Made by a program: the position numbers and the translations under genes | DNA from: Furfurilactobacillus entadae | GTDB lineage: Bacteria; Bacillota; Bacilli; Lactobacillales; Lactobacillaceae | Assembly (NCBI RefSeq): GCF_045862745.1 | Contig: NZ_BQXN01000004.1 | Span: 66,368 to 130,367, forward strand | Length of the DNA: 64,000 bases | Direction of reading: 5' to 3' | The notes under the pieces: model-generated | Told to the model about the DNA's origin: nothing | The model's database searches: none | What the model saw: the letters and a program-made list of their open reading frames with translations, nothing else | In this document: positions 26,070-34,656 of the stretch, piece after piece | Position numbering within the stretch: the first letter of the stretch is position 1 | How the letters are laid out: every line of letters starts with the position of its first letter

Positions 26070-26637
26070 TAGTGAGGTATTGCCGGTGGTGTGAATCCAA
26101 CCGTGTCATCCATAAACTGGGAAAGTTCGGTGATTGAATTGCGGACAATTCACTGTCGATTCGTCTACAAGCATAACAGATTATCTGTTCAAAATTATGT
26201 CATCATTATTAGTTAATAATCCTTATTTGACAAGGAAGGTCAAGACAACAGAATGATTAAGCTGAAAAAATAAATGATATTGGCATGAATAACGGGCAAC
26301 CATTAGTACCACCTTTGATTCACGTAAAGCTCATGCTAACGATAATGTGGCAGATCAGGGTTGATTGCAAAGGAAATGAATGAGAAATAAGCGAAAATTA
26401 AGGGGGTTGTCGATTTTCAATGTTTGGAACGGTCACAATAATTAAGCGAATTAATTCATAAAGCGGAGCGATATTGTACACGCTTACGATAAGAAACGTG
26501 TTAAAATTAAACAAGTAATTATTTCTCTGATGGGGGAGTAGTTGTAATAATTAGTGTTTTTATTTAACTAATTGCTTTACTAAATTACTTGTTCACTAAA
26601 GAGACAGTGAACACCTGTTAACGAGGTTGGATAGCAT
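26070..26637. other. Intergenic region between divergent regulators
   Basis: About 570 AT-rich bases between the leader of the MarR-like gene and the Mga-like gene. I see no gene. The Mga-like side carries several A/T-rich stretches that could be promoter elements or self-binding sites, but no clean -35/-10 pair stands out. Confidence 0.4.
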
Positions 26638-28149
26638 ATGAATAAAGAGGATTTGCTAGAACCGTTTGAACGCCGACAGATTAGGATTCTTCAGTACGTT
26701 TACCGGAATAATGGGCGTGCCCAAATCGGCGATATTGCGAAAGAAATGCGCTTTTCCAGCCGCCGGTTATTGATGGATGATCTGCAGTCAATTAAAAACG
26801 TCTTGGAAGAAAACCTAAAAAAGTACCGGGTTTTATTTGAATGGGACGACAACACCGTCACGTTTGAAATTAATGGTCGGGTTAGTTTAAAGACACTTAT
26901 TTTCCCGTATTACTTGCAAACAGCTAAAATTCGGCTCATTGAGCATCTGGTTTTGGATAACAATTTAACGAACATTCAGCTAGCACGCGAATTGAACCTT
27001 AGTGTCGCCACGTTGTATCGAAAGATTGGGGAATTGAACGAGCTGTTTGAAGTCTTCAATGTAACAATCACCCACTTTGAACTGACTGGTGATGAGGTAA
27101 ACGTGCAACATTTGCTGTTTGAGTTGTTGTGGAACGTTTGCCCGAAAGATCAGTTTATTTATAAACGGTATTTGCTAAAAAATACACGTGCCGCACAAGC
27201 CGTGCGCCGATTAACGGATGATCCGCATTACCAGAACCTTCAGTTATCTGTGGATGCACCGCGCAAGCTGTACACGTGGTTATTGATCATCCGGACGCGC
27301 CGCCGGAACGCCTCACAGTCACAAGACCTGGAGGGGTGGTCCACGCCGTATGCCATTATGACGAGTCATTTAATGCGCGATAATTCGCAGTTTGAACAAC
27401 TGTGGTCATTAATGGATCAAACTGCGTTACTACCACCATCAGAGACGTTAAATCGGCGAATCAAGCAACACTTTTTGATGTTTTGCTTAGCTCACGAGAT
27501 CTTCTCGTCTAAATCCAACTTTTGGACGCCACTCTTAACGGCGCCGGCTGATGAGGACCAACTTGTGGCAATGGCCCACCAAATTCAGGAACGCTACATG
27601 ACGTCACTGTTGAAAAAGCAAAGTGTTGAAACAAAGCAGTACACGTTGAAGTATTTGTACCATGTGTTGGTGAATGTCGTTGTTTTCCCAGGGCACGTTA
27701 ACCTGCTACGACCGGCCACCACGCGGCGGTACTATGAACGTTTACAAAACGAACAGATTATTCATTGGGCTCAGGATCTGTCTGAAAAGATTGCAGCGTT
27801 GGTGAAGGAACAATTTGAAATCGACGTTAATTTGGATTACTTAGTTCAATTAATGGTGGTGTTACAGCTGAACGCGCGGCATCTGTTTGCGACACACTTG
27901 CGGGTTGCCGTCGATCCGGGAATTGGCGCGATGTGGCTCCAGCCGTTTATTCAGGCGTGCCAGAGCTTTTTGAACCAAACACTTCAGGCAACGGTGGAAG
28001 TATTCCAGCCCCACCGACACTACGATTTATACTTATCCGATCATTTTTCGGACCGGCCGATTGAACAAGCTGACCGAACCTACATCTTAACGGATTTGGG
28101 GTCAGAGGCTGACTTTAAAAAGATCGTTGCACTCCTGCAATACCTTTAA
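26638..28149 (+). CDS. Mga-like transcriptional regulator
   Basis: A 503-residue regulator with the same design as the 8794-10257 gene: N-terminal winged helix at about 12-75 (GRAQIGDIAKEMRFSSRRLL), Mga-type HTH at about 95-165 (TNIQLARELNLSVATLYRKI), a long PRD-like helical centre, and a C-terminal EIIB-like part ending in YDLYLSDHF and TYILTDLGSEADFKKIVALL. The start ATG 26638 follows AACGAGGTTGGATAGCAT. It lies just past WxL cluster 2 and is the likely regulator of it or of both clusters; evidence is positional. Closed by a strong terminator. Confidence 0.82.
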   Translation: MNKEDLLEPFERRQIRILQYVYRNNGRAQIGDIAKEMRFSSRRLLMDDLQSIKNVLEENLKKYRVLFEWDDNTVTFEINGRVSLKTLIFPYYLQTAKIRLIEHLVLDNNLTNIQLARELNLSVATLYRKIGELNELFEVFNVTITHFELTGDEVNVQHLLFELLWNVCPKDQFIYKRYLLKNTRAAQAVRRLTDDPHYQNLQLSVDAPRKLYTWLLIIRTRRRNASQSQDLEGWSTPYAIMTSHLMRDNSQFEQLWSLMDQTALLPPSETLNRRIKQHFLMFCLAHEIFSSKSNFWTPLLTAPADEDQLVAMAHQIQERYMTSLLKKQSVETKQYTLKYLYHVLVNVVVFPGHVNLLRPATTRRYYERLQNEQIIHWAQDLSEKIAALVKEQFEIDVNLDYLVQLMVVLQLNARHLFATHLRVAVDPGIGAMWLQPFIQACQSFLNQTLQATVEVFQPHRHYDLYLSDHFSDRPIEQADRTYILTDLGSEADFKKIVALLQYL

Positions 28150-28192
28150 GGCATGTGATTAAATGAAACCGTTCTCTTAATGAGTTGGATAT

Positions 28193-28230
28193 AAAAAAGC
28201 TTGTGGCGAAATAATGCCACAAGCTTTTTT
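28193..28230. terminator. Bidirectional terminator
   Basis: Fifteen-base stem AAAAAAGCTTGTGGC / GCCACAAGCTTTTTT between the convergent Mga-like and HAD genes. Confidence 0.93.
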
Positions 28231-28237
28231 GTGTTGC

Positions 28238-29047
28238 CTAGCTTAACGCATATTTGTTAATGGCCGCAGCCACGCCGTCCTCGCTATTAGGTAAGGTGAT
28301 TGCCTGTGCGGCAGCCTTGACATCGTCAATGGCATTGCCCATTGCAACACCCAATCCGGCGGCAGTGATCATTGAAAGGTCATTGCCCTGATCGCCGATC
28401 GCCATAACGTCAGCCATGTCGATGTGTAAGTCCTTTGCCAAACCAGTAATGGCGTTCCCCTTTGAAGCAGATTTATTCATGGCTTCGAGGAAGAAAGGTT
28501 CACTTTGAACAAAATAAAATTTGTCCGTGAAGGCTTGAGGGAGGTTGGCTGCTGCCCGGGAAATGATGGCCGGGTCGTCAATAAACATGCACTTAGAGAC
28601 GACCAAATCTTCGGGCATTTCAGCCACGCTCCGGTACCGAATTGGCATCTTAACTAAGAAAGATTCTGCAATCGTGTAGGGGCTGATGTCCTTGTTGGCC
28701 GTGTAAATGTAGTCGTTTGTTTCAGTGTGGAAATGGGCGCCAAACTGTTCAGCCAATGCTTCTAATTCACGGTAGTCAGTGTAGGTTAAGGTGTGGTGTA
28801 CTAAGACGTCACCACTAGTAGTTTGGGCTAGCGCGCCGTTAAACGTCACGACGTACTGATCAGCGCCAATGAGGCCAAGCTGGTCGAGGTAATCCTTAAC
28901 GCCGGTTAGTGGTCGACCAGTACAGAGGACAACCTTGATGCCAGCGTCACGGGCGGCTTGAACAGCGGTAATGGTTGCCGCCGCGAGTTCGTTTTTTTCA
29001 TTCAAAAGGGTTCCATCAATGTCGATTGCAATGAGTTTAATTGTCAT
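28238..29047 (-). CDS. Cof-type HAD-IIB phosphatase
   Basis: 269 residues from ATG 29047, which has AAAGGAG upstream; a longer in-frame start lacks a site. Haloacid dehalogenase superfamily, Cof/YidA subgroup of sugar-phosphate or cofactor phosphatases. Motif I is DIDGTLLNEK near residue 8, motif II LCTGRP at about 40, motif III the Lys in NKSASKGNAI, and motif IV GDQGNDLSM. A C2 cap lies in between. The exact substrate is unknown. Its start lies inside the end of the HD-domain gene (11-base overlap), so the two are translationally coupled. Confidence 0.9.
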   Translation of the reverse strand: MTIKLIAIDIDGTLLNEKNELAAATITAVQAARDAGIKVVLCTGRPLTGVKDYLDQLGLIGADQYVVTFNGALAQTTSGDVLVHHTLTYTDYRELEALAEQFGAHFHTETNDYIYTANKDISPYTIAESFLVKMPIRYRSVAEMPEDLVVSKCMFIDDPAIISRAAANLPQAFTDKFYFVQSEPFFLEAMNKSASKGNAITGLAKDLHIDMADVMAIGDQGNDLSMITAAGLGVAMGNAIDDVKAAAQAITLPNSEDGVAAAINKYALS

Positions 29048-30410
29048 AGGTCGCTCCTTTAGGGTCAATAAGTTGATCGTTCATAATGTAGCTTTGAAAT
29101 TCGGTGTAGATGGGACTAAAAAGGTCATTTTCCGCGTTGACGGTGAGCATTTCCCGCGGGAAGAAGAAACGCTGGTCGCCCAATTCGCGGTCGGTAATTG
29201 CTGCCACAATGGGACTTAGTGCGGATAGTTCGCTGGTCGTCCCGTCATGATTCATGAGTAAAATTTCTGCGGCGGCTTTGTGGGATTGCCGGTTATTGGC
29301 GTTATACGGAAGGTCATAACTATCGTTTGTGGCGGTGTAATACGTGACGTTATAGCCTGCTGTTTCGATTTGCTCCCGCAACGGTGCCAAGAGTGGCGCT
29401 GTCGTGGCAGTGTATTCAATGGACTTGAACGGCCGTCGGTTCAAAAAGCGGTTTGCGAGGTCAGCTAAGACAACGTCATCGCTGTCTGCCCAGTGAAGAA
29501 AGTAGGTGTTAAGCACGCCGTCGTCCAGTTTTAGATAATCCGTCAGCGTCCAGGTGTGGTTGAAAAAGGGCTCCAATAATAGTGGCCGAAATGCTTCTTG
29601 TGTCACGGGCTGATTATCGTAGCGCTCCTTTGCGCGTAACAAGAGGTGGTCTAAGATGACTTCCATGGCCCGGGAAACGGGGTGGAAGTACACCTGTTGA
29701 TACATTTGGAAGCGACTTAGAATGTAGTCTTCGACCGCGTGCATCCCGTCAATATCAAACGCGATCCCACCTTTGAATGGGCGAATCACCCGTAAAATCC
29801 GGGTTAAGTCAAAGCGCCCGTAGTCGGCTCCTGTGAAGTAGGCGTCACGCAGGAGGTAGTCCATCCGGTCAGCGTCTAACTGGCTGGAAATGATCTGAAC
29901 GACCTGCGGATTGGGATACGTATGTTGAATGACGCTGGCCACCTGCTGGGGAAAGTCAGGGCTGACCTTCCGCAAAACGGTGTTAACTTCCGTGGTCGGG
30001 GAGGTCAAAATCTGTGCAGTGATGGCCTCGTGATCAGTGTGGAAAATGTGTTCAAACGTATGCGAGTATGCGCCGTGACCAATGTCATGAAGTAGGGCCG
30101 CACAGAGTGTCACCAACCGTTCGTTGTCATCCCACAAGCCGTCGCCTGGTTCAACGGATGGATAATCATGCTGAAAGGTGTCACAGATGCGTTGCGCAAT
30201 GGCGTAGACACCCAGTGAATGGCCAAACCGACTATGTTCAGCGCCGTGGAAGACTTCTTCGGTCACACCAAGTTGTTTGACCCGGCGAAGCCGCTGAAAT
30301 TCCTTTGTGTCGATTAAGTCCAAAATAACCTGTGATGACACGGCGATGTAGCTGTGAACAGGGTCGCGAAAGACACGTTCGCGCGGTAATGATTGGTAGC
30401 GGTAATCCAT
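29037..30410 (-). CDS. HD-domain phosphohydrolase (YwfO-like)
   Basis: 457 residues from ATG 30410, behind AGGAGG; the upstream extension of the frame lies in the previous gene's end. The HD domain spans about 50-200, with HSRFGHSLGVYAIA, the HD pair in ALLHDIGHGAYSHTFEH, and the distal DADRMDYLLRDAYFTG. The layout matches the YwfO/dGTP triphosphohydrolase-like proteins of Firmicutes. The substrate is probably a nucleotide; not readable from sequence. Operon order lipL-like, HD, HAD resembles the ywfL-ywfO neighbourhood of Bacillus. Confidence 0.9.
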   Translation of the reverse strand: MDYRYQSLPRERVFRDPVHSYIAVSSQVILDLIDTKEFQRLRRVKQLGVTEEVFHGAEHSRFGHSLGVYAIAQRICDTFQHDYPSVEPGDGLWDDNERLVTLCAALLHDIGHGAYSHTFEHIFHTDHEAITAQILTSPTTEVNTVLRKVSPDFPQQVASVIQHTYPNPQVVQIISSQLDADRMDYLLRDAYFTGADYGRFDLTRILRVIRPFKGGIAFDIDGMHAVEDYILSRFQMYQQVYFHPVSRAMEVILDHLLLRAKERYDNQPVTQEAFRPLLLEPFFNHTWTLTDYLKLDDGVLNTYFLHWADSDDVVLADLANRFLNRRPFKSIEYTATTAPLLAPLREQIETAGYNVTYYTATNDSYDLPYNANNRQSHKAAAEILLMNHDGTTSELSALSPIVAAITDRELGDQRFFFPREMLTVNAENDLFSPIYTEFQSYIMNDQLIDPKGATYDN

Positions 30411-30453
30411 ATGGTCCTCCTGGTGACAAAGGTGACGTAACGATAAGTGGTCT

Positions 30454-31290
30454 TTAAGGGTGCATTGGTGTTGCTGGTTGGTGCTGAAGCAAACGCTGCT
30501 GTTCAAAATCAAACTGTGCCGCATATGTTGGCTCTTGCATCAGCGTTGCGAGGTGTTGCTCAGCTAGCTGGGTGCCCGATTGTTTGGCAGCATCAATGAA
30601 CCGTTGCCGAGCTGCTTCAATGGTCAATGTTTCGGGTAACAAGTCCCCGACGTTCATCATCGTGCCGGGGTCCACGTCAGGAAAGTTCCACCGATTTTGT
30701 TCATTACCAAGGCCAGCTTCATAAAAATCATGAATCAGCTGGGCCCGGTCAATTTGACTGCCGTTGACGCTAAGGTATAACATCACGACAATGCCCCCGT
30801 TCCGGCGGCGTTGTGACATGCCGGCAATTTTGTGGCCGTTGACACTGAGGTCGTAGGTTCCTGGACAGTATGAGCGGCTAATTTCACCAGCGACGATCGG
30901 TAGTTCTGGAAACGCGCGGTCAACCAGTAATTTCATTTGGTCGTAGGCGGCGTCCACCCCTAATTTAACGAGGCTGGGTGGGAAAAAGAGGCTGATGTTG
31001 AGCACGCCCTGATCGGCAACGACGGCTAAGCCACCGGAATTGCGGACAAAGCCCGTGTATCCGTGATCAGTTAACACCGTTGTGGCGTCATCCAAGTGGG
31101 GGAGATCCGCATCGCGGAGCCCTAAGATAACGTTATGATCTAAGCGCCAGAAGTGAAGCAATGGTTGGTTTTCATGTTCAATTAAACTTAGTAAGGCGTT
31201 CATGTGGGCAAACGTTGCGAGTCCGTCTGCCTGATTGAAGTGTTGGGATAGGAGCATGGTGGTTGGCGCAAGGCTAAGCGCGTCCGTCAT
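30454..31290 (-). CDS. LipL-like octanoyl/lipoyl transferase
   Basis: 278 residues from ATG 31290 (AGGTG six bases upstream). A member of the biotin/lipoate A/B ligase fold: HFWRLDHNVILGLRDADLP, VRNSGGLAVVADQGVLNISL, then SYCPGTYDLSVNGHKIAGMS. The Cys in YCPGTYDLS and the following Lys match the LipL amidotransferase pattern, which moves octanoyl or lipoyl groups between carrier proteins such as GcvH and E2. Cytoplasmic. LplA-like scavenging remains possible. First gene of a three-gene minus-strand operon. Confidence 0.85.
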   Translation of the reverse strand: MTDALSLAPTTMLLSQHFNQADGLATFAHMNALLSLIEHENQPLLHFWRLDHNVILGLRDADLPHLDDATTVLTDHGYTGFVRNSGGLAVVADQGVLNISLFFPPSLVKLGVDAAYDQMKLLVDRAFPELPIVAGEISRSYCPGTYDLSVNGHKIAGMSQRRRNGGIVVMLYLSVNGSQIDRAQLIHDFYEAGLGNEQNRWNFPDVDPGTMMNVGDLLPETLTIEAARQRFIDAAKQSGTQLAEQHLATLMQEPTYAAQFDFEQQRLLQHQPATPMHP

Positions 31291-31523
31291 GAAAATCACC
31301 TGGTTTCTTTTGAGTTGGTCATTTGGGGTAATGAACAGGATGTCATTCCCATTGTGACGGTCAATAAACTGCTTTCATTATACCGAATCTGGAGTCGTTT
31401 TGCATGGTTGATTGGGCGCAACCCGTTCGACGTGGTAATTTAAGCGAAATGCGTTATAATTTCTTGTTAGCTTATATTGTCGTTTCGGATGATTTTAATG
31501 ATAATCGTCCAGGTGACGCGTGT

Positions 31524-31973
31524 GTGAAACGGGGGATGAGTGTGTCAGAACGATTAGAGCAAGGCGTCACGGTTCACTTGGTGACAAACATCAAGCAGGA
31601 TGGCGAGACGGAAACCTTTGATTTTACAGTTCCAGGACGGTTGATTTTAATTAATGGCAGTGCGTACTTACGCTATGCAGAAGAAGATCAGGGGAAAACA
31701 ACCCAGGTGACCTTTAAACTAAATGGTCATCATGATGTACTGCTAACGCGGAGTGGTGAGACCGGATTACGGTTGCACTTTTTGGCAGGTAAAGCAGTGA
31801 AAACCACGTACCAAACAGCCTATGGCCCCTTAAACATCGAGGTGGCAACGTCAGGACTAAACGCAGCGTTGGCCGACGATTTAAGTAGTGGGCGGATCAA
31901 CGTTGATTATCAGCTACTAGCCGGCGAAAGTTTACTGGGCGATTATCAAATAAGATTGCAATTTACCGCTTAA
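31524..31973 (+). CDS. DUF1934 beta-barrel protein (YwiB-like)
   Basis: 149 residues from GTG 31524, chosen for AGGTGA seven bases upstream and because the length then fits the family; GTG 31542 is also possible. A beta-rich small protein (lipocalin-like fold, DUF1934): VTVHLVTNIKQDGETETFDF at the front, YGPLNIEVATSGL, and DDLSSGRINVDYQLLAGE at the end. Function unknown. The gene lies just upstream of rpoE in many lactobacilli and bacilli, as here (gap 44 bases). A TATAAT at 31455-31460 is its probable -10. Confidence 0.83.
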   Translation: MKRGMSVSERLEQGVTVHLVTNIKQDGETETFDFTVPGRLILINGSAYLRYAEEDQGKTTQVTFKLNGHHDVLLTRSGETGLRLHFLAGKAVKTTYQTAYGPLNIEVATSGLNAALADDLSSGRINVDYQLLAGESLLGDYQIRLQFTA

Positions 31974-32017
31974 CCCCTTATGATGAAGTGTACACTCTCG
32001 AAAGGACGGGCCTGATT

Positions 32018-32617
32018 TTGGAACTTAAAATTTTCGAAGGTCAAAATAAAAAAGAATTGTCAATGATTGAGGTTGCCCATGCAATCCTCTCTCAACACGG
32101 TGAAGCTATGAGCTTCGCTGACCTCACCAACCAAGTTCAACAGTATCTCGATACGAGTGACGAAGAAATTCGTGAACGGTTGGCACAATTCTATACTGAC
32201 TTAAACGTCGACGGTAGTTTTATTTCCTTAGGTGACAACACCTGGGGCTTGCGGACGTGGTATCCATTCGACTCCATTGATGAAGCAACAATCAATGGTG
32301 AAGAAGATGAGGATCAACCAAAGCGCAAGAAGCGTCGTAAGGTTAACGCGTTCTTGGCTGACGCAGCCGATGACGACGACGTGATCGACTACGATGACGA
32401 CGATCCAGAAGATGATGACTTCGGTCAAGATGCAGCTGAAGATGACGATACCACTGATGCGTCCGAAGATGACGATGATGATACCGAAGACACTGAGAAC
32501 ATCGCTGACGATGAAGAACTCCCTGATGGGATCGAAGGTCAACTCGCTGAACTTCATGATGAAGATGACGAGGATGATGAAGACGACGATGACGATGATG
32601 ATGATGATCAAGGCTAA
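32018..32617 (+). CDS. rpoE: RNA polymerase delta subunit
   Basis: 199 residues from TTG 32018 (AAAGGA upstream), giving the family start MELKIFEGQNKKELSMIEVA. The N-terminal globular HARE-HTH domain covers 1-90 (FADLTNQVQQYLDTSDEEIR ... GDNTWGLRTWYP). The C-terminal half is an extreme acidic tail of Asp/Glu runs with one basic patch (PKRKKRRKVN). Delta helps release nucleic acids and raises promoter sensitivity to the initiating NTP in Firmicutes, which fits its position upstream of the NTP-sensing pyrG promoter. Confidence 0.96.
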   Translation: MELKIFEGQNKKELSMIEVAHAILSQHGEAMSFADLTNQVQQYLDTSDEEIRERLAQFYTDLNVDGSFISLGDNTWGLRTWYPFDSIDEATINGEEDEDQPKRKKRRKVNAFLADAADDDDVIDYDDDDPEDDDFGQDAAEDDDTTDASEDDDDDTEDTENIADDEELPDGIEGQLAELHDEDDEDDEDDDDDDDDDQG

Positions 32618-32640
32618 TTTGCAGAAATAAGAATTCCTGC

Positions 32641-32680
32641 TTGACCTCATGCTTAGAAGTCGTTATTATATTTTTTGGGC
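32641..32680 (+). promoter_or_regulatory. pyrG promoter with GGGC start (CTP sensing)
   Basis: TTGACC (32641-32646), 17-base spacer, TATTAT (32664-32669), then seven bases and GGGC at 32677-32680 as the predicted first transcribed bases. In Bacillus subtilis pyrG, low CTP stalls the polymerase before the C at +4 and slippage adds extra Gs, which block the attenuator. The same arrangement is visible here. Confidence 0.8.
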
Positions 32681-32718
32681 ACCGTTCAGATGAACGGGCA
32701 CGATAAAGAGCAATTAAG

Positions 32719-32750
32719 GGCTCCCAATTCCTAGGAATTGGGAGCTTTTT
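32719..32750 (+). terminator. pyrG attenuator hairpin
   Basis: Near-perfect palindrome GCTCCCAATTCC / GGAATTGGGAGC with a TTTTT run, in the pyrG leader. The pyrimidine-rich CTCCC of the 5' arm (32721-32725) can pair with extra 5' G residues made by slippage, which would prevent the terminator from forming. Confidence 0.85.
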
Positions 32751-32797
32751 CGTTGTTGATGGCATCCCCGAAAAAAACAGAAGGAGCGTTTATTTAG

Positions 32798-34411
32798 ATG
32801 ACTAAATACATTTTTGTCACCGGCGGTGTGGTTTCGTCAATTGGAAAGGGGATCGTGGCTGCATCACTTGGCCGCCTCTTGAAGAACCGTGGCCTTAAAA
32901 TCACGATTCAAAAGTTTGATCCCTACATCAACGTCGATCCAGGAACGATGAGTCCCTACCAACACGGTGAAGTGTTTGTGACTAATGACGGGACCGAAAC
33001 GGACCTTGATTTGGGTCACTACGAACGTTTTATTGACATTAACCTGAATAAATACTCAAACGTCACAACGGGGAAAATTTATCAAGAAGTTCTACAAAAG
33101 GAACGTCATGGGGACTACCTTGGTGCAACGGTCCAAGTAATTCCGCACATTACGAATGCCATCAAAGAAAAAATCATGCGGGCCGGTCAAACGACGGACG
33201 CAGATGTCGTTATCACTGAAATTGGTGGGACGGTTGGGGACATTGAATCCCTACCATTTATTGAAGCACTGCGTGAAATGAAGTCTGACATGGGTAGCGA
33301 CAATGTTTTCTACATTCACACCACATTAATTCCGTACCTGCGCGCGGCTGGTGAAATGAAGACGAAGCCAACGCAACACAGTGTAAAGGAACTCCGGGGG
33401 TTGGGCATCCAACCAAACATGCTGGTGGTTCGGACCGAACAACACATTACACAATCCATGCGAAACAAAATTGCGTCATTTTGTGATGTGGAACCAGAAG
33501 CCGTTATTGAATCAATGGACGTGCCAACGGTCTACACAATTCCGTTAGCGCTGCAAGAACAACACATGGATGACATTGTGTTGGACCACTTTAAGCTTGC
33601 GACGCCAGAAGCGAACATGACGGAATGGCAAGAATTAGAACAACACGTTCAAAACTTGCACAAGACCATTACGATCGACCTGGTTGGGAAGTACACGGAT
33701 CTGCAAGATGCCTACATTTCTGTGAACGAAGCACTCAAGTCTGCCGGGTATGTGGTGGATGCTGACGTTAAGATCAATCACTTTAATTCTGAAGAAATCA
33801 ACGCGGATAACGTTGAAGAAGTGTTAGCAGGGGCCGATGGGATTCTCGTTCCTGGTGGCTTTGGTAACCGGGGAATCGAAGGAAAGATTTTGGCCATTAA
33901 GTATGCTCGTGAAAACGACATTCCGTACTTAGGGATTTGTCTGGGCATGCAAATGGCGTGTGTGGAATTTGCCCGTGATGTGGTGGGGTTAGCGGACGCA
34001 AACTCCAAGGAAATCAACCCAGACACACCATACCCAGTGATCGACTTGATGCATGATCAAGAAGATGTTTCCGACATGGGGGGGACGCAACGGTTAGGGG
34101 CGTACCCATGTAAGTTAAAACCAGGAACGGTTGCGGCTGCGGCGTACAACAACGAAGAAGTGATTTCTGAACGGCACCGGCACCGGTTCGAATTCAACAA
34201 CGCCTATCGTGATCAAATGGCTGCGGCAGGGTTGGTCTTCTCTGGAACGTCGCCAGATAACCGGTTGGTGGAAGTTGTTGAACTGCCAACGAACAAATTC
34301 TTTGTGGCTGCTCAGTATCACCCTGAGTTCTTATCACGGCCAAATCGTCCAGAGGGGCTGTTTAAAGCCTTTGTGGCAGCTGCCGATGAAGAACACATGG
34401 CTAAAAATTAA
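32798..34411 (+). CDS. pyrG: CTP synthase
   Basis: A 537-residue cytoplasmic enzyme that aminates UTP to CTP with glutamine and ATP. The N-terminal amidoligase domain starts KYIFVTGGVVSSIGKGIVAA and carries the IEIGGTVGDIESLPFIEA type signature. The C-terminal glutaminase domain has GICLGMQMACVEFA (catalytic Cys) and the HPEF His-Glu pair. Full length, ATG behind AGAAGGAGCG. Regulated by the GGGC-start attenuator in front and closed by a terminator. Confidence 0.98.
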   Translation: MTKYIFVTGGVVSSIGKGIVAASLGRLLKNRGLKITIQKFDPYINVDPGTMSPYQHGEVFVTNDGTETDLDLGHYERFIDINLNKYSNVTTGKIYQEVLQKERHGDYLGATVQVIPHITNAIKEKIMRAGQTTDADVVITEIGGTVGDIESLPFIEALREMKSDMGSDNVFYIHTTLIPYLRAAGEMKTKPTQHSVKELRGLGIQPNMLVVRTEQHITQSMRNKIASFCDVEPEAVIESMDVPTVYTIPLALQEQHMDDIVLDHFKLATPEANMTEWQELEQHVQNLHKTITIDLVGKYTDLQDAYISVNEALKSAGYVVDADVKINHFNSEEINADNVEEVLAGADGILVPGGFGNRGIEGKILAIKYARENDIPYLGICLGMQMACVEFARDVVGLADANSKEINPDTPYPVIDLMHDQEDVSDMGGTQRLGAYPCKLKPGTVAAAAYNNEEVISERHRHRFEFNNAYRDQMAAAGLVFSGTSPDNRLVEVVELPTNKFFVAAQYHPEFLSRPNRPEGLFKAFVAAADEEHMAKN

Positions 34412-34425
34412 TGAAGCATTAACCG

Positions 34426-34466
34426 AAAATAACGGTCAGGCATTAGTCCTGGCTGTTATTTTTTTG
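34426..34466 (+). terminator. Terminator after pyrG
   Basis: Stem AATAACGGTCAGG / CCTGGCTGTTATT with a TTTTTTT run. Confidence 0.88.
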
Positions 34467-34539
34467 TTTATAAAAATAATAGTAATTAACCCGGTTAATT
34501 TTCAATTTCTAAAAAACATCGGAAATTGCCGAAACAGAG

Positions 34540-34568
34540 TTGTTTTTTGGTCTGGTGTTCATTAATAT
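34540..34568 (+). promoter_or_regulatory. murA promoter
   Basis: TTGTTT and TAATAT with a 17-base spacer, 89 bases before the murA start codon. Confidence 0.65.
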
Positions 34569-34656
34569 TGTAGATAATTGCGTGCTCCCGGAAACGGTTG
34601 AGCTGCAGAAGTAATTAAGTTAACTGAAATGGATTAATGAAAGAGGACTAGACTGC

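Noticed and set aside
32228..32765. Opposite-strand reading frames over the acidic tail of rpoE
   Set aside because: They are products of GAT/GAC repeats; the Ile/Val- or His/Arg-rich translations have no start signals.
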